From: Novosphingobium capsulatum NBRC 12533
GTDB taxonomy: Bacteria > Pseudomonadota > Alphaproteobacteria > Sphingomonadales > Sphingomonadaceae
Direction: 5' to 3'
NCBI RefSeq assembly: GCF_001598375.1
Contig: NZ_BCYV01000005.1
Location: 124,001-188,000 of the forward strand
DNA length: 64,000 nt
Position 1 is the first letter of the stretch. Each line of letters opens with the position of its first letter. The position numbers and the translations under genes were made by a program. Below are positions 27,970 through 38,872 of this stretch, piece after piece. A model generated the notes under the pieces. That model was given only the letters and a program-made list of their open reading frames with translations, was not told the DNA's origin and did not search any database.

Positions 27970-29937
27970 ATGACAAGCGATCCGACCGCGCTGGCACCCA
28001 TGGCCAACGCGATCCGTGCGCTGGCGATGGACGCGGTCCAGGCAGCGGAATCCGGCCACCCTGGCATGCCGATGGGCATGGCCGATGTTGCCACGGTGCT
28101 GTGGTCGCGCTTTCTCAAGTTCGATCCTGCCGCGCCCAAGTGGCCCGATCGCGATCGCTTCGTGCTCTCGGCCGGGCACGGCTCGATGCTGCTTTACGCG
28201 CTGCTGCATCTGTCGGGTTATCAGCAGCCGACGATGGATGACATCCGTCACTTCCGCCAGCTGAACAGCCCTTGCGCGGGCCACCCGGAAAACTTCCTGC
28301 TGCCTGGCGTGGAATGCACCACCGGCCCGCTGGGCCAGGGCTTTGCCATGGCCGTGGGCATGGCCATGGCCGAACGCCACTTGAATGCGCAGTTCGGCGA
28401 TGACCTCGTCGATCACCGCACCTGGGTGGTGGCTGGCGATGGCTGCCTGATGGAAGGCATCAACCACGAAGCCGTGGGCCTGGCCGGCACGCTGGGCCTG
28501 GGCCGCATGATCGTGCTGTGGGACAACAACAAGATCACCATCGATGGCGATACCTCGCTGTCGACCAGCGAAGATGTCCTGGCCCGCTACCGTGCCAGCG
28601 GCTGGCACACCGAAGACTGCGATGGCCACGATTTCGCCGATATCGAGCGCGCGATTGCCGCGGCGATGGCTGATGATCGCCCCTCGCTGATCTCGTGCCG
28701 CACGGTGATCGGCAAGGGCGCGCCCAACAAGCAGGGCGGCCACAACGTGCACGGCTCGCCGCTGGGCAAGGACGAAATCGCCGCCGCCCGCGAATACCTG
28801 GGCTGGACCGCCGCGCCGTTCGAAATCCCCGAGGATATCATGGCCAACTGGCGCGCCACGGGCGACGCCGGCCGCGACCTGCGCAGCGAATGGGAAGCGC
28901 GCCTGGCGGCCAATCCGCAAGGGGCCGAACTGATGCGCCGCATGGCCGGCGAACTGCCTTCTGGCGAAGAAGCGGGCCGCACCTTTGGCGAATGGCTGGG
29001 CAAGACCCAGAACATCGCCTCGCGCAAGGCATCGGAACTGGCGCTGGAAGTGCTCACTCCGCTGGTGCCCGAAATGGTCGGCGGTTCGGCCGACCTTACC
29101 GGGTCCAACAGTACCAAGACCAAGGCCACGACGCCGTTCGGGCCGGCTGACTATGCCGGGCGCTATGTCTATTACGGCATTCGCGAATTCGGCATGTCGG
29201 CAGCGATGAATGGCATGGCGCTGCACGGCGGGATCATTCCCTATGGCGGCACGTTCCTGGTCTTTGCCGATTACTGCCGCAATGCCATCCGCATGTCGGC
29301 GCTGCAGCACGCGCGCGTGATCTACGTGCTCACCCACGATTCCATCGGCCTGGGCGAGGATGGCCCCACGCACCAGCCGATCGAAACGGTGATGAGCCTG
29401 CGCATGATCCCCAACCTGCAGGTGTTCCGCCCGGCCGATGCGGTGGAAACCGCCGAATGCTGGAACCTGGCGCTGGCATCGCCGCAGACGCCCTCGGTCC
29501 TGGCGCTCACCCGCCAGAACCTGCCGCAGCTGCGCCACGATGGCGCGATGCTCAGCGCCAAGGGCGCCTATCGCCTGGTGTCGGCCAATGCCGCGCGCAA
29601 GGTTGTGCTGCTGGCCACCGGTTCGGAAGTGGCGATCGCGGTTGACGTGGCCAACTCTCTGGAAGAACAGGGCATTGGCGCCGATGTCGTGTCGATGCCG
29701 AGCTGGGAACTGTTCGAGGCACAGGACGCGGCCTACAAGGCTGACGTGATCCCCGCCGACGTGCTCAAGGTCTCGATCGAGGCGGGCACCACGTTCGGCT
29801 GGCAGAAGCATGTCGGCGATGGCCTGACGATTGGCATCGACAGCTTCGGCGCTTCGGCGCCGGCCCCCGTTCTGTATGATCACTTCGGCCTGACGGCTGC
29901 CAAGATCGTGCCGCAAATTCTCGAACGGCTCGGGTAA
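27970..29937 (+). CDS. tkt: Transketolase
   Basis: A 655-aa thiamine-diphosphate enzyme moving two-carbon units in the pentose phosphate and Calvin-type pathways. It carries the N-terminal [20 protein letters not shown], the ThDP-binding [18 protein letters not shown]...[10 protein letters not shown], and the central [17 protein letters not shown]. The C-terminal [20 protein letters not shown] belongs to the family. It is the first gene of a sugar-phosphate cassette with gap, pgk and fba. Confidence 0.97.
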   Translation: MTSDPTALAPMANAIRALAMDAVQAAESGHPGMPMGMADVATVLWSRFLKFDPAAPKWPDRDRFVLSAGHGSMLLYALLHLSGYQQPTMDDIRHFRQLNSPCAGHPENFLLPGVECTTGPLGQGFAMAVGMAMAERHLNAQFGDDLVDHRTWVVAGDGCLMEGINHEAVGLAGTLGLGRMIVLWDNNKITIDGDTSLSTSEDVLARYRASGWHTEDCDGHDFADIERAIAAAMADDRPSLISCRTVIGKGAPNKQGGHNVHGSPLGKDEIAAAREYLGWTAAPFEIPEDIMANWRATGDAGRDLRSEWEARLAANPQGAELMRRMAGELPSGEEAGRTFGEWLGKTQNIASRKASELALEVLTPLVPEMVGGSADLTGSNSTKTKATTPFGPADYAGRYVYYGIREFGMSAAMNGMALHGGIIPYGGTFLVFADYCRNAIRMSALQHARVIYVLTHDSIGLGEDGPTHQPIETVMSLRMIPNLQVFRPADAVETAECWNLALASPQTPSVLALTRQNLPQLRHDGAMLSAKGAYRLVSANAARKVVLLATGSEVAIAVDVANSLEEQGIGADVVSMPSWELFEAQDAAYKADVIPADVLKVSIEAGTTFGWQKHVGDGLTIGIDSFGASAPAPVLYDHFGLTAAKIVPQILERLG

Positions 29938-30005
29938 GCACCCGGGCCGCTCGGCTCCAAGTCACCCCCATCCATCCGGTGTCTTCAATTCTAAGGAGTA
30001 AGACC

Positions 30006-31013
30006 ATGGCGACCAAGGTTGCAATCAACGGTTTCGGGCGCATCGGCCGCAACGTGGCACGTGCCATTCTCGAACGGCCCGACTGCGGCCTGGAACTGGT
30101 CGCCATCAACGACCTCGCCAGCGCCAAGGCCAACGCCCTGCTGTTCAAGCGCGACAGCGTGCACGGCGCCTATCCCGGCACCGTGGAAGTGGATGGCAAC
30201 GACCTGGTGATCGACGGCAAGCGCATCAAGGTGACCGCCGAGCGTGACCCGGCCAAGCTGCCGCACGCCGAACTGGGCATCGATATCGCCCTGGAATGCA
30301 CCGGCTTCTTCACCGACCGTGAAGGCGGCATGAAGCACATCGAAGCCGGCGCCAAGAAGGTGCTGATTTCGGCTCCGGCCAAGAACGTTGACCTGACGGT
30401 CGTGTTCGGCGTGAACCACGACAAGCTGACCGCCGATCACGTGATCGTGTCGAACGCCTCCTGCACCACCAACTGCCTGGCGCCGTTCGCCAAGGTGCTC
30501 AACGATGCCATCGGTATCGAGCGCGGCCTGATGACCACGGTGCACAGCTACACCAACGACCAGAAGATCCTGGACCAGATCCACTCCGACCCGCGCCGTT
30601 CGCGCGCTGCCGCGATGAGCATGATCCCCACCACCACCGGTGCCGCCCGCGCTGTGGGTGAAGTGCTGCCCGAACTCAAGGGCAAGCTCGATGGTTCGGC
30701 GATCCGCGTGCCGACCCCGAACGTCTCGGTGGTGGACCTCACGTTCCAGCCCAAGCGCGACACGACCAAGGAAGAAGTCAACGCGCTGCTCAAGGCGGCG
30801 GCCGAAGGCCCGCTCAAGGGCGTGCTGGCCTATAGCGAAGAACCGCTGGTCTCGATCGACTACAACCACGACGCTCACTCGTCGACGGTCGACAGCCTGG
30901 AAACGGCCGTGATCGATGGCAAGCTGGTGCGCGTGCTGTCGTGGTACGACAACGAATGGGGCTTCTCCAACCGCATGGTCGATACGGCCGGCGCGATGGG
31001 CAAGCTGATCTGA
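30006..31013 (+). CDS. gap: Glyceraldehyde-3-phosphate dehydrogenase
   Basis: A 335-aa type I GAPDH with the Rossmann start [16 protein letters not shown], the active-site [19 protein letters not shown] (catalytic Cys) and the C-terminal [16 protein letters not shown] strong ribosome site, AAGGAG, lies 9 nt before the ATG. A hairpin terminator follows and would partly uncouple it from pgk. Confidence 0.97.
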   Translation: MATKVAINGFGRIGRNVARAILERPDCGLELVAINDLASAKANALLFKRDSVHGAYPGTVEVDGNDLVIDGKRIKVTAERDPAKLPHAELGIDIALECTGFFTDREGGMKHIEAGAKKVLISAPAKNVDLTVVFGVNHDKLTADHVIVSNASCTTNCLAPFAKVLNDAIGIERGLMTTVHSYTNDQKILDQIHSDPRRSRAAAMSMIPTTTGAARAVGEVLPELKGKLDGSAIRVPTPNVSVVDLTFQPKRDTTKEEVNALLKAAAEGPLKGVLAYSEEPLVSIDYNHDAHSSTVDSLETAVIDGKLVRVLSWYDNEWGFSNRMVDTAGAMGKLI

Positions 31014-31026
31014 TCACCTGAATGCG

Positions 31027-31083
31027 AAGGCCCGGTGCCCGCGCGTCTGCCCACAAGGCAGAGGCGGGCGCCGGGCCTTTTCC
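31027..31083 (+). terminator. Terminator or attenuator between gap and pgk
   Basis: Long stem AAGGCCCGG-T-GCCCGC / GCGGGC-G-CCGGGCCTT with a 21-nt loop that holds a smaller CTGCC/GGCAG hairpin, then TTTCCTT. It starts 13 nt after the gap stop. Confidence 0.8.
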
Positions 31084-31106
31084 TTATGGAACAGGGGTAT
31101 AGACCC

Positions 31107-32303
31107 ATGACTTTCAAGACTCTCGATGATCTGGGCGACGTTACCGGCCAGGCCGTGCTGGTGCGCGAAGATCTCAACGTGCCGATGGCCGATGGCCAGG
31201 TGACCGACGACACCCGCCTGCGCGCCGCCGTGCCGACCCTGACCGAACTGGCCGACAAGGGCGCCAAGGTGCTCGTCCTTGCGCACTTCGGCCGCCCCAA
31301 GGGCGAACGCAGCGAGGCCAATTCGCTCAAGCAGGTGCTGCCCGCGCTCAGCCACGTGCTGGGCCGTCCGGTCGCCTTCATCGACGATTGCGCCGGGTCC
31401 GAGGCGGAAGCTGCGGTGGCCGCGCTCGACAATGGCACGATCGCCGTTCTGGAAAACACCCGCTTTCACAAGGGTGAGGAAAAGAACGATCCCGAACTGG
31501 TCGCCGCGATCGCCAAGCTGGGCCAGGCCTATGTGAACGACGCATTCTCCGCCGCGCACCGCGCCCACGCTTCTACCGAAGGCCTGGCCAAGGTGCTGCC
31601 CGCCTATGCCGGTCGCGCCATGCAGGCCGAACTCGAAGCGCTGGAAAAGGCGCTGGGCAAGCCGGTGAAGCCGGTTGCCGCCGTGGTCGGCGGGGCCAAG
31701 GTTTCGACCAAGCTCGACGTGCTCAAGCACCTGGTGTCCAAGGTCGATCACCTGATCATCGGCGGTGGCATGGCCAACACGTTCTTGGCCGCGCGCGGCG
31801 TGGACGTGGGCAAGTCGCTGTGCGAACATGACCTGACCGGCACCGCGGAAGAAATTCTCGACAATGCCGACAAGGCCGGCTGCACCGTGCACCTGCCCTA
31901 TGACGTTGTCCTGTCCAAGGAATTTGCCGCCAATCCGCCCAGCTTGCGCACTGCCAACGTGCACGAAGTGGGCGCTGACGAAATGATCCTCGACGTGGGG
32001 CCGGCAGCGGTCGAAGCGCTGGGCGACGTGCTCAAGACCTGCCGCACCTTGGTGTGGAACGGGCCGATGGGCGCGTTCGAAATGGCACCGTTCGATGCCG
32101 CCACGGTGGCGCTGGCCAAGACGGCCGCCGCGCTGACCAAGGAAGGCTCGCTGGTTTCGGTGGCCGGGGGCGGGGACACGGTCGCCGCGCTCAACCATGC
32201 TGGTGTGGCAGGGGATTTCTCCTATATTTCAACCGCTGGCGGCGCTTTCCTCGAATGGATGGAAGGCAAGGAACTGCCCGGCGTGGCCGCGCTCGAAGCC
32301 TGA
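31107..32303 (+). CDS. pgk: Phosphoglycerate kinase
   Basis: A 398-aa glycolytic kinase making ATP from 1,3-bisphosphoglycerate. It carries [20 protein letters not shown] near the N-terminus, [40 protein letters not shown] and the C-terminal GGGDTVAAL with [12 protein letters not shown]. The chosen ATG has AGGGG about 11 nt upstream. A hairpin terminator follows. Confidence 0.97.
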   Translation: MTFKTLDDLGDVTGQAVLVREDLNVPMADGQVTDDTRLRAAVPTLTELADKGAKVLVLAHFGRPKGERSEANSLKQVLPALSHVLGRPVAFIDDCAGSEAEAAVAALDNGTIAVLENTRFHKGEEKNDPELVAAIAKLGQAYVNDAFSAAHRAHASTEGLAKVLPAYAGRAMQAELEALEKALGKPVKPVAAVVGGAKVSTKLDVLKHLVSKVDHLIIGGGMANTFLAARGVDVGKSLCEHDLTGTAEEILDNADKAGCTVHLPYDVVLSKEFAANPPSLRTANVHEVGADEMILDVGPAAVEALGDVLKTCRTLVWNGPMGAFEMAPFDAATVALAKTAAALTKEGSLVSVAGGGDTVAALNHAGVAGDFSYISTAGGAFLEWMEGKELPGVAALEA

Positions 32304-32316
32304 TCGCAACTTTTTT

Positions 32317-32353
32317 ACAGGCGCGTGTTGCAGTGCAGCGCGCGCCTGTTTAT
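32317..32353 (+). terminator. Terminator after pgk
   Basis: Stem ACAGGCGCG/CGCGCCTGT with a 15-nt loop containing a TGCAGTGCA dyad, then TTATT. It lies 13 nt after the pgk stop. Confidence 0.75.
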
Positions 32354-32443
32354 TGCGTGGGTGTGCATAGGTATGCGCAGCCAGATTCGCTCACCTGATT
32401 TGCGGCGCCCGCGCGCTGCTGCCCCAGATCCACAGGACCGATC

Positions 32444-33346
32444 ATGAACCACGCTGAAATGACCGAAAAGATGGCCGCCGGACATGGCTTCATCGCCGCG
32501 CTGGACCAGAGCGGCGGGTCCACGCCCAAGGCGCTCAAGGGCTATGGCGTTGAGGAAAGCGCATATTCCAACGACGAGGAAATGTTCGGCCTGATCCACG
32601 AGATGCGCAGCCGGATCATTCGTTCGGGCGTGTTCAACGGCGAAAAGGTGATTGGCGCCATCCTGTTCGAACGCACCATGGATGGCACCGTGGATGGCAA
32701 GCCCGTGCCCACCGCCCTGATCGAAAAGGGTATCGTGCCTTTCATCAAGGTGGACAAGGGCCTGGAAGCCGAAGCCAACGGCGTGCAACTGATGAAGCCG
32801 ATGCCTGAACTCGACGTGCTTGTGGCGCGGTCCAAGGCGCTGGGCGTGTTCGGCACCAAGGAGCGTTCGGTGATCAATTCGGCCAATGCCGAAGGCATCG
32901 CCGCCGTGGTTAAGCAGCAGTTCGAGGTAGGCCTGCAGATCCTGGCGGGTGGCCTGATGCCGATCATCGAGCCGGAAGTGAACATCAAGAGCGAGACGCG
33001 CGAAGCCTGCGACACGCTGCTGCGCGACGAAATCCTCAAGGCACTTGATGCCTTGCCCCAGGGCACCAAGGTCATGCTCAAGCTGTCGCTGCCCAAGGTG
33101 CCCGGCACTTTTGATGCGCTGGTCGACCACCCGGCGGTGCTGCGCGTGGTTGCGCTGTCGGGCGGCTATGCCCGGCCCGAAGCTTGCGTGGAACTGTCGA
33201 AGAACCGTGGCATCATCGCCAGCTTCAGCCGCGCCCTGCTGGAAGACCTGCGCTATCAGATGAGCGACGCGGAATTTGATGCCGCGCTGGGCGGCGCCAT
33301 CGATGAAATCTTTGCCGGCTCTACCCAGAAGCTGGTTACGGCGTAA
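32444..33346 (+). CDS. Class I fructose-bisphosphate aldolase
   Basis: A 300-aa Schiff-base aldolase. GFIAALDQSGGSTPKALKGY and LMPIIEPEVNIKS are class I landmarks, and KVMLKLSLPK holds the probable Schiff-base lysine. It cleaves fructose-1,6-bisphosphate to the triose phosphates, completing the tkt-gap-pgk-fba group. The ATG follows CAGGACC. Its 3' end overlaps the convergent lipoprotein gene by 11 nt. Confidence 0.93.
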   Translation: MNHAEMTEKMAAGHGFIAALDQSGGSTPKALKGYGVEESAYSNDEEMFGLIHEMRSRIIRSGVFNGEKVIGAILFERTMDGTVDGKPVPTALIEKGIVPFIKVDKGLEAEANGVQLMKPMPELDVLVARSKALGVFGTKERSVINSANAEGIAAVVKQQFEVGLQILAGGLMPIIEPEVNIKSETREACDTLLRDEILKALDALPQGTKVMLKLSLPKVPGTFDALVDHPAVLRVVALSGGYARPEACVELSKNRGIIASFSRALLEDLRYQMSDAEFDAALGGAIDEIFAGSTQKLVTA

Positions 33347-33704
33347 TCACGCTGAAATGAAACCGCCATGCGCCTGGCAGGATTCGCCTGTCGGTGCGCT
33401 TGGCGGGTTCGGCGCTATCGAGCGTCACGCCCGAGGCATCGGGCTTGCCCAGTTCGAGGTTGCGCGTTTCGCGGCCGATCCGCGTGGCCACGATGAGGCG
33501 ACCGGCGGTGATGCACCGGGCGTTCTCGGGGCAGCGGCTGTCTTCCACCACCGATAGCGGGCGCACCGTCTGGCTGCCCACCCGCGTCGCTTCGCCCAGC
33601 CGCGCCATGCCATCGCCGCGCGGCGATTGGGGCAGGGTGGCGCAGGCGCCAATGGCAATGAGCGAAAGCAGCGGCAGCAGCGGGGGCAGGGTCCTAATGC
33701 CCAT
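33336..33704 (-). CDS. Putative lipoprotein
   Basis: A 122-aa protein with a lipoprotein signal peptide (LLSLIAIGAC, Cys21). The mature part has VEDSRCPENARCITAGRLIV with two Cys that may form a disulfide, a pattern seen in uncharacterised envelope proteins. It is convergent with the aldolase gene, overlapping it by 11 nt, and divergent from thiE. The function is unknown. Confidence 0.7.
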   Translation of the reverse strand: MGIRTLPPLLPLLSLIAIGACATLPQSPRGDGMARLGEATRVGSQTVRPLSVVEDSRCPENARCITAGRLIVATRIGRETRNLELGKPDASGVTLDSAEPAKRTDRRILPGAWRFHFSVITP

Positions 33705-33790
33705 GCCAATGCACCGCCCGCCGCGCTGGTTCCCGGGCGATTTCGCGCAAAGATGGACGCGCGATGGCGAAACCGGTAGGGGCGGCGTCC

Positions 33791-34489
33791 ATGACCAAAC
33801 TTGCCAGCCATCTTTACCTGATCTCGCCCCTCGATGTGGGTGGCGATTTTGCCGATCGCCTTGCCCGTGCGCTCGATGCCGGGCCGGTTGCGGCGTTCCA
33901 GTTTCGCGTCAAGGATGTGGACGAGCATGCCGCGGCCAAGCTGGCCGACCCGCTCCAGCGCATCTGCGCCGATCGCGACGTGGCGTTCATCGTCAACGAT
34001 TCGGTCAGCCTGGCCAAGCGCCTGGGCGCCGATGGCGTGCACCTGGGGCAGGACGATGGCAGCGTAGCCGATGCGCGCCAACGCCTGGGCCGCGATGTGC
34101 AGATCGGCGTGACCTGCCATGCCAGCCGCCACCTGGCGATGGAAGCGGGCGAGGGTGGTGCCGATTACGTGGCGTTTGGCGCGTTCTATCCCAGCGGTAC
34201 CAAGGAAACCAAGCACCGCGCCGCGCCTGAACTGCTGGCGTGGTGGTCTGCCGTGTTCGAACTGCCCTGCGTGGCGATTGGCGGCATCACCCCGGAAAAC
34301 TGCGCGCCGCTGGTCACAGCGGGCGCTGATTTCCTCGCGGTGAGCGGGGCGGTCTGGGCCAATGCCCAGGGCCTTGACGAAGCGGGCGCGATTGCAGCCT
34401 TCCTGCGCACCATTCGCGAAGCGCCGCCGCGCCAAACCGAAGGATTGGGCGATCTTCGCGCCGACGACGCCGACGTCGAACCGGATTGA
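33791..34489 (+). CDS. thiE: Thiamine phosphate synthase
   Basis: A 232-aa TIM-barrel enzyme that joins the thiazole and pyrimidine halves of thiamine. It carries LYLISP at the N-terminus, FQFRVKD, DVAFIVNDSVSLAKRLGADG-VHLGQDD with the metal-binding Asp, YVAFGAFYPSGTK and AIGGITPEN. The usual Q-L-R segment reads FQFRVK here. The start at 33791 has TAGGGG about 10 nt upstream; an in-frame ATG at 33764 is possible. No TPP riboswitch sequence was seen before it. Confidence 0.9.
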   Translation: MTKLASHLYLISPLDVGGDFADRLARALDAGPVAAFQFRVKDVDEHAAAKLADPLQRICADRDVAFIVNDSVSLAKRLGADGVHLGQDDGSVADARQRLGRDVQIGVTCHASRHLAMEAGEGGADYVAFGAFYPSGTKETKHRAAPELLAWWSAVFELPCVAIGGITPENCAPLVTAGADFLAVSGAVWANAQGLDEAGAIAAFLRTIREAPPRQTEGLGDLRADDADVEPD

Positions 34490-34588
34490 TTGCGCGAACG
34501 CGGGAACCATAAGGAAAGATTGCGGTTTTGGCGTGGCAGCGCTGCGCCAACACACGCACGTGGCGGCTGCCCCGTTCACGGAGACCTG

Positions 34589-35698
34589 ATGACCCGCAAA
34601 AGCCGGCTTGCCCCCTTCGCCGCACTTTCCCTTGTTGCCCTTGCCCTTTCTACCACGGCCTGCAACCAATCCACGCCCGACGATGCCGCCAGCGGTTCGG
34701 CCAGCGCCACCGCCAATCTGCCCGGCGCCGATAGCATGGCCTCGCAGGATGCCGGCCCGGGTGAACCGGCAGCCCATCCCGACGATGTCGCGCGCCCCGA
34801 AATGCAGATGCAGGTGCTGCTCGATCGTGCCGGTTTTTCACCGGGCGTGATTGATGGCACGCTGAACGGCGCCACCCGCAACGCCTTGCGTGCTTATCAG
34901 CAGGCGAACCAGTTGAACGCCACAGGGACGCTGGACGATGCCACCCGCGCCTATTTTTCGCGGCAGAGCAACATTCCCGCCACCCGCGTGGTGACCATCC
35001 CGGCCAGCTTTGCCGCCGGCCCGTTTGCGCCTTTGCCCAAGGATCCTTCGGCCCAGGCCAAGCTGCCGACGCTCGGCTATGCCAGCCTTGACGAAAAGCT
35101 GGGCGAGCGGTTCCACACCACGCCCGAAGTGCTTCACGCGCTCAATCCCGGCGCGCCGCCGTTCGCCGCCGGGTCAAAGCTGCGCGTGCCCAACGTGGGC
35201 GCCGATGCCATCGATCCGGCGCAGGTCAGCAATGCCGCCTGGCGGCAGACCCTGGCCGATCTGGGCGTGGGCACGCAGCAGCCCCACGCCGCGCGCATCG
35301 TCGTCAGCCGCAAGGCCGGCACGCTGTCGGTCTATGACAGCCAGGACGAACTGGTCGCGCTGTTCACTGTCACCACCGGCTCGCAGCACGATCCGCTGCC
35401 GCTGGGCAAGTGGAAGATCAACGGCATCGATCGCAATCCCAAGTACCATTACAACCCCGCGCTGTTCTGGGACGTTTCGGATGCCAAGCCCGAGGCGATG
35501 CTGCCGCCTGGCCCCAACAGCCCGGTCGGCGTGGTGTGGATCGATCTGTCCAAACCGCATTACGGCATCCATGGCACGCCCGAGCCGGCCGCGATCGGCA
35601 AGAGCGAGAGCCACGGCTGCGTGCGGCTGACCAACTGGGATGCAGCGCGCCTGTCCGAGATGGTCGACCAGCAAACCCAGGTCGAATTCGTCGCCTGA
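34589..35698 (+). CDS. L,D-transpeptidase lipoprotein with peptidoglycan-binding domain
   Basis: A 369-aa envelope protein. The lipobox LALSTTAC is at the N-terminus, then a low-complexity linker, and a PG_binding_1 domain (LLDRAGFSPGVIDGTLNGAT) near residues 70-130. The YkuD catalytic domain ends HGTPEPAAIGKSESHGCVRL, with the nucleophile Cys344. It cross-links peptidoglycan or attaches proteins to it. A GGAGA lies 4-8 nt before the ATG. Confidence 0.92.
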   Translation: MTRKSRLAPFAALSLVALALSTTACNQSTPDDAASGSASATANLPGADSMASQDAGPGEPAAHPDDVARPEMQMQVLLDRAGFSPGVIDGTLNGATRNALRAYQQANQLNATGTLDDATRAYFSRQSNIPATRVVTIPASFAAGPFAPLPKDPSAQAKLPTLGYASLDEKLGERFHTTPEVLHALNPGAPPFAAGSKLRVPNVGADAIDPAQVSNAAWRQTLADLGVGTQQPHAARIVVSRKAGTLSVYDSQDELVALFTVTTGSQHDPLPLGKWKINGIDRNPKYHYNPALFWDVSDAKPEAMLPPGPNSPVGVVWIDLSKPHYGIHGTPEPAAIGKSESHGCVRLTNWDAARLSEMVDQQTQVEFVA

Positions 35699-35783
35699 TC
35701 TTCGTTTGGCGCCATCTTTCCTTTGCCGTCTGCCCGTGCCACACGGCAGGCATCAAAGAGAATATGGCGGCAAGAAGGATGCA

Positions 35784-37733
35784 ATGGTGGCAAGTGGCAG
35801 CAATCCCCGCGAATTGACGTGGCGCGGTGTCGCGCTGGGCGCGGTGCTGACGGTGGTCTTTACCGCAGCCAACGTCTATCTTGGGCTGCGCATCGGGTTG
35901 ACGTTCGCCACCTCCATCCCGGCGGCGGTGATTTCCATGGCGATCCTGCGCCTTTTGCCCGGATCGACCATCCAGGAAAACAATATCGTCCAGACGATCG
36001 CCAGTTCGGCAGGCACGCTCTCGGCCATCGTCTTCGTGCTGCCGGGCCTGGTCATGGTCGGCTGGTGGAGCGGCTTTCCCTATTGGCAATCGGTGGCGGT
36101 CATCGCCATCGGCGGCATCCTGGGCGTGATGTATTCCGTGCCGCTGCGCCGCGCCTTGGTGACCGGTTCTGATCTGCCCTATCCCGAAGGCGTTGCTGCG
36201 GCCGAAGTGCTCAAGGTGGGCGCGGGTGAGGGCGGCGTCGAGGAAAACCGGCGCGGTCTTGCCGCCGTTGCCACTGGCACCGGGCTTTCGGTCGCTTATC
36301 CCCTGCTGGCCAAGCTGGGCCTGGTGGCGGAAGAGGCGAGCGGCGTGTTCCGCTTCGCCGGTGGTGCCACCACGGCCGGCGGTGGCCTGTCGCTGGCGCT
36401 GATCGGCGTGGGTCACCTGGTGGGCCTGGCCGTGGGGCTGGCGATCCTGACCGGCGTAATCATCGGCTTTGGCGTTTTGCTGCCGATCTACACCGCCGTT
36501 GGCGCGCCCGCCGGCACCGAATTGGCCGATTTCGTTTCCGGCGTGTTCCGCGCCAAGATCCGCTTTATCGGTGCTGGCACGATCGGCGTTGCCGCGATCT
36601 GGACCCTGCTGCGCGTGATCGGCCCGATCGTGCGCGGCATTGCCGGCGCGCTAGCCGCCAGCCGCGCCCGCGCTGCCGATGGCTATGCCGGGGTGGCCCT
36701 GGCCGAACGCGATCTGCCGATCGGCCTGGTTGGTGGCACCATCGTGGTCTTGATGCTGCCGATCGCCGCGCTGCTGGCGGGCTTTGCCAGCGGCGGCCCG
36801 GTGGCTGATCACCTCGTGCCTACGCTGGTGGCGGCCGTGGCCTATGTGCTGGTCGCCGGTGTCGTCATCGCCTCGGTCTGTGGCTACATGGCCGGGCTGA
36901 TCGGCGCGTCGAACAGCCCGATTTCCGGCGTGGGTATCCTGGCCGCGCTGGGGATTGCGTTGGTCATGCTGGCGCTGTTCGGCCATGTGGCCGATCCGGC
37001 CGCCGGCAAGGCGCTGGTGGCCTTTGCCCTGTTCGTCACGGCACTGGTGTTTGGTGTCGCCACCATTTCCAACGACAACCTGCAGGATCTCAAGACCGGC
37101 GAACTGGTTGGCGCCACGCCGTGGCGGCAGCAGGTAGCTCTGGTACTGGGCGTGGTGTTCGGCGCGGTGGTGATCCCGCCAATCCTTACCCTGCTCAACG
37201 GCACGTTCGGCTTTGCCGGCGCGCCGGGCGCCGGGCCAGAGGCACTGGCCGCCCCGCAGGCCGCGCTGATTTCCGCGATCATCCAGGGTGTGCTGGGCCA
37301 GGGGCTTGATTGGAAGCTAATCGCGCTGGGCGCGGGCATCGGCGCGGCGGCCATCGCCATCGACGAAGGCCTGCGCGCCACGCGCAAGGGTTCGCTGCCG
37401 CCGCTCGCCGTGGGCATGGGCATGTATCTGCCGATGCCGACCACGCTGCCGGTGGTGGTGGGCGCGGTGCTTGGCCATTTCTACAACCGCTGGGCCATGG
37501 GCCAGCGCGATCCTGCCCTCGCAGAGCGCATGGGCGTGCTCACTGCCACCGGCCTGATCGTGGGCGACGGGCTGTTCAACATTGCCTTTGCCGCGATCGT
37601 GGCGGGCAGTGGCAAGGCCGATATCATGACAGTGGTGGCGCACAATGCCTGGGCCATGCCGCTGGGCCTGGCGCTGTTTGGCGCGCTGATCGCCTTTGCC
37701 TATGCCCGCATGGCGCGCGGCGCCCGCATGTGA
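35784..37733 (+). CDS. OPT family oligopeptide transporter
   Basis: A 649-aa inner membrane protein with many spans. The N-terminal TWRGVALGAVLTVVFTAANV-YLGLRIGLTFATSIPAAV and the downstream NNIVQTIASSAGTLSAIVF are typical of bacterial OPT proteins (PF03169). LPYPEGVAAAEVLKVG and GASNSPISGVGI also fit. The family moves small peptides or metal-chelate complexes; the substrate is unknown. AAGGA lies 4-8 nt before the chosen ATG. Confidence 0.9.
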   Translation: MVASGSNPRELTWRGVALGAVLTVVFTAANVYLGLRIGLTFATSIPAAVISMAILRLLPGSTIQENNIVQTIASSAGTLSAIVFVLPGLVMVGWWSGFPYWQSVAVIAIGGILGVMYSVPLRRALVTGSDLPYPEGVAAAEVLKVGAGEGGVEENRRGLAAVATGTGLSVAYPLLAKLGLVAEEASGVFRFAGGATTAGGGLSLALIGVGHLVGLAVGLAILTGVIIGFGVLLPIYTAVGAPAGTELADFVSGVFRAKIRFIGAGTIGVAAIWTLLRVIGPIVRGIAGALAASRARAADGYAGVALAERDLPIGLVGGTIVVLMLPIAALLAGFASGGPVADHLVPTLVAAVAYVLVAGVVIASVCGYMAGLIGASNSPISGVGILAALGIALVMLALFGHVADPAAGKALVAFALFVTALVFGVATISNDNLQDLKTGELVGATPWRQQVALVLGVVFGAVVIPPILTLLNGTFGFAGAPGAGPEALAAPQAALISAIIQGVLGQGLDWKLIALGAGIGAAAIAIDEGLRATRKGSLPPLAVGMGMYLPMPTTLPVVVGAVLGHFYNRWAMGQRDPALAERMGVLTATGLIVGDGLFNIAFAAIVAGSGKADIMTVVAHNAWAMPLGLALFGALIAFAYARMARGARM

Positions 37734-37776
37734 CTTAGGCTCGCCGGCCCCGTGTGTGGGCCGGCGGCAACAGCGA

Positions 37777-38211
37777 TCAGTTGGCTCCGTTCACGCCGGC
37801 TTCGGGCGCATCGGCAAAGCCGCCGCTGGGCGCGCCGGTGCGGGTGCAGCGCACACCGGTGCGCTTGCCGTTGGCATCCAGCTGCAGCACCGTGTTCGGG
37901 CCCTGCGCCTGAAACGTCCGGCCGTAATAAGGGCCCGAGGTAAAGCTCATCGCCCGGCCCAGCAGGATATAGGTGCCGCCCCCCTTGCCATCGGGCGTGC
38001 GGTAGCTGGAATCGGGCGTGATGCGAAATTCCTGGTCGGGCACATGGCGCGGCAGAATCGCGGCATCGCCGCCCTGTTCGCAGGTCCAGCGGCCATTGTG
38101 CAACGTGCCCAGATCGCCGCCCGGCACGGCATGGGCTGGCAGCGAGGCGGAGGATGCGGCCAGCATCAGGGCAAGGGCCGCCAGCGAGGCATTGCGTGCG
38201 CGCATGGTCAT
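37777..38211 (-). CDS. Secreted hypothetical protein
   Basis: A 144-aa protein with a signal peptide ending near SLPAHA (residue ~27). The mature part has GRWTCEQGGDA and GKRTGVRCTRTG with two Cys, and a beta-rich middle (YILLGRAMSFTSGPYYGRTF). No known family was recognised. It is convergent with the OPT gene (43-nt gap) and divergent from efp (93-nt gap). Confidence 0.65.
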   Translation of the reverse strand: MTMRARNASLAALALMLAASSASLPAHAVPGGDLGTLHNGRWTCEQGGDAAILPRHVPDQEFRITPDSSYRTPDGKGGGTYILLGRAMSFTSGPYYGRTFQAQGPNTVLQLDANGKRTGVRCTRTGAPSGGFADAPEAGVNGAN

Positions 38212-38304
38212 GCCGCACCGGCTAGCATGCATCAGCGGCTTGAAGCAATCGGCCACCTCGGCTAAGGCGCGGCCTTTCCTACTTTGGTCAGGGCTCTTTC
38301 CATC

Positions 38305-38868
38305 ATGAAGATCAGCGGCGTGGACATCCGTCCGGGCAACATCCTGGAATACGAAAAAGGCATCTGGAAGGTTGCCAAGACCCAGCACACCCAGCCCGGC
38401 AAGGGCGGCGCGTTCATGCAGGTCGAAATGAAGAACCTGATCGATGGCCGCAAGACCAACGTGCGCTTTCGCAGCGCCGACACGGTCGAGCGCGTGCGCC
38501 TCGATACCAAGGACTTCCAGTTCCTCTATGCCGAGGGCGAAGACCTGGTGTTCATGGACGTGGAAACCTACGACCAGATCACGCTGCCCAGCGATCTTCT
38601 CGGCGATGCCGCTGCGTTCCTGCAGGATGGCATGACCGTGCTGCTCGAAATGTATGACGAGCGCCCGATCTCGGTCGAACTGCCCGAAACCGTCGAAGCC
38701 ACCATCGTCGAAGCCGACGCCGTGGTGAAGGGCCAGACCGCCTCTTCGTCGTACAAGCCGGCCGTGCTCGACAATGGCGTGCGCATCCTGGTGCCGCCGC
38801 ACATCGAAAGCGGCACGCGCATCGTGGTGGACGTGTACGAGCGTTCCTACGTCGGCAAGGCGGGCTGA
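38305..38868 (+). CDS. efp: Translation elongation factor P
   Basis: A 187-aa EF-P that relieves ribosome stalling at poly-proline. The start [20 protein letters not shown] is standard. The loop PGKGGAFMQ has Lys33 at the tip, so modification would be on lysine rather than rhamnosyl-arginine. Domains II and III follow ([20 protein letters not shown] and [20 protein letters not shown]). It is 4 nt before suhB, in a probable operon. Many proteins here are proline-rich, so the factor is likely important. Confidence 0.96.
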   Translation: MKISGVDIRPGNILEYEKGIWKVAKTQHTQPGKGGAFMQVEMKNLIDGRKTNVRFRSADTVERVRLDTKDFQFLYAEGEDLVFMDVETYDQITLPSDLLGDAAAFLQDGMTVLLEMYDERPISVELPETVEATIVEADAVVKGQTASSSYKPAVLDNGVRILVPPHIESGTRIVVDVYERSYVGKAG

Positions 38869-38872
38869 TCTC

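Noticed and set aside
27724..29916. Long minus-strand open frame opposite transketolase
   Set aside because: Same cause: mirror of a GC-rich real gene, with no motif, start signal or family likeness.
33705..33790. TPP riboswitch before thiE
   Set aside because: The conserved CUGAGA and ACCUGAU segments are absent, and the gap to the divergent lipoprotein gene is too short.
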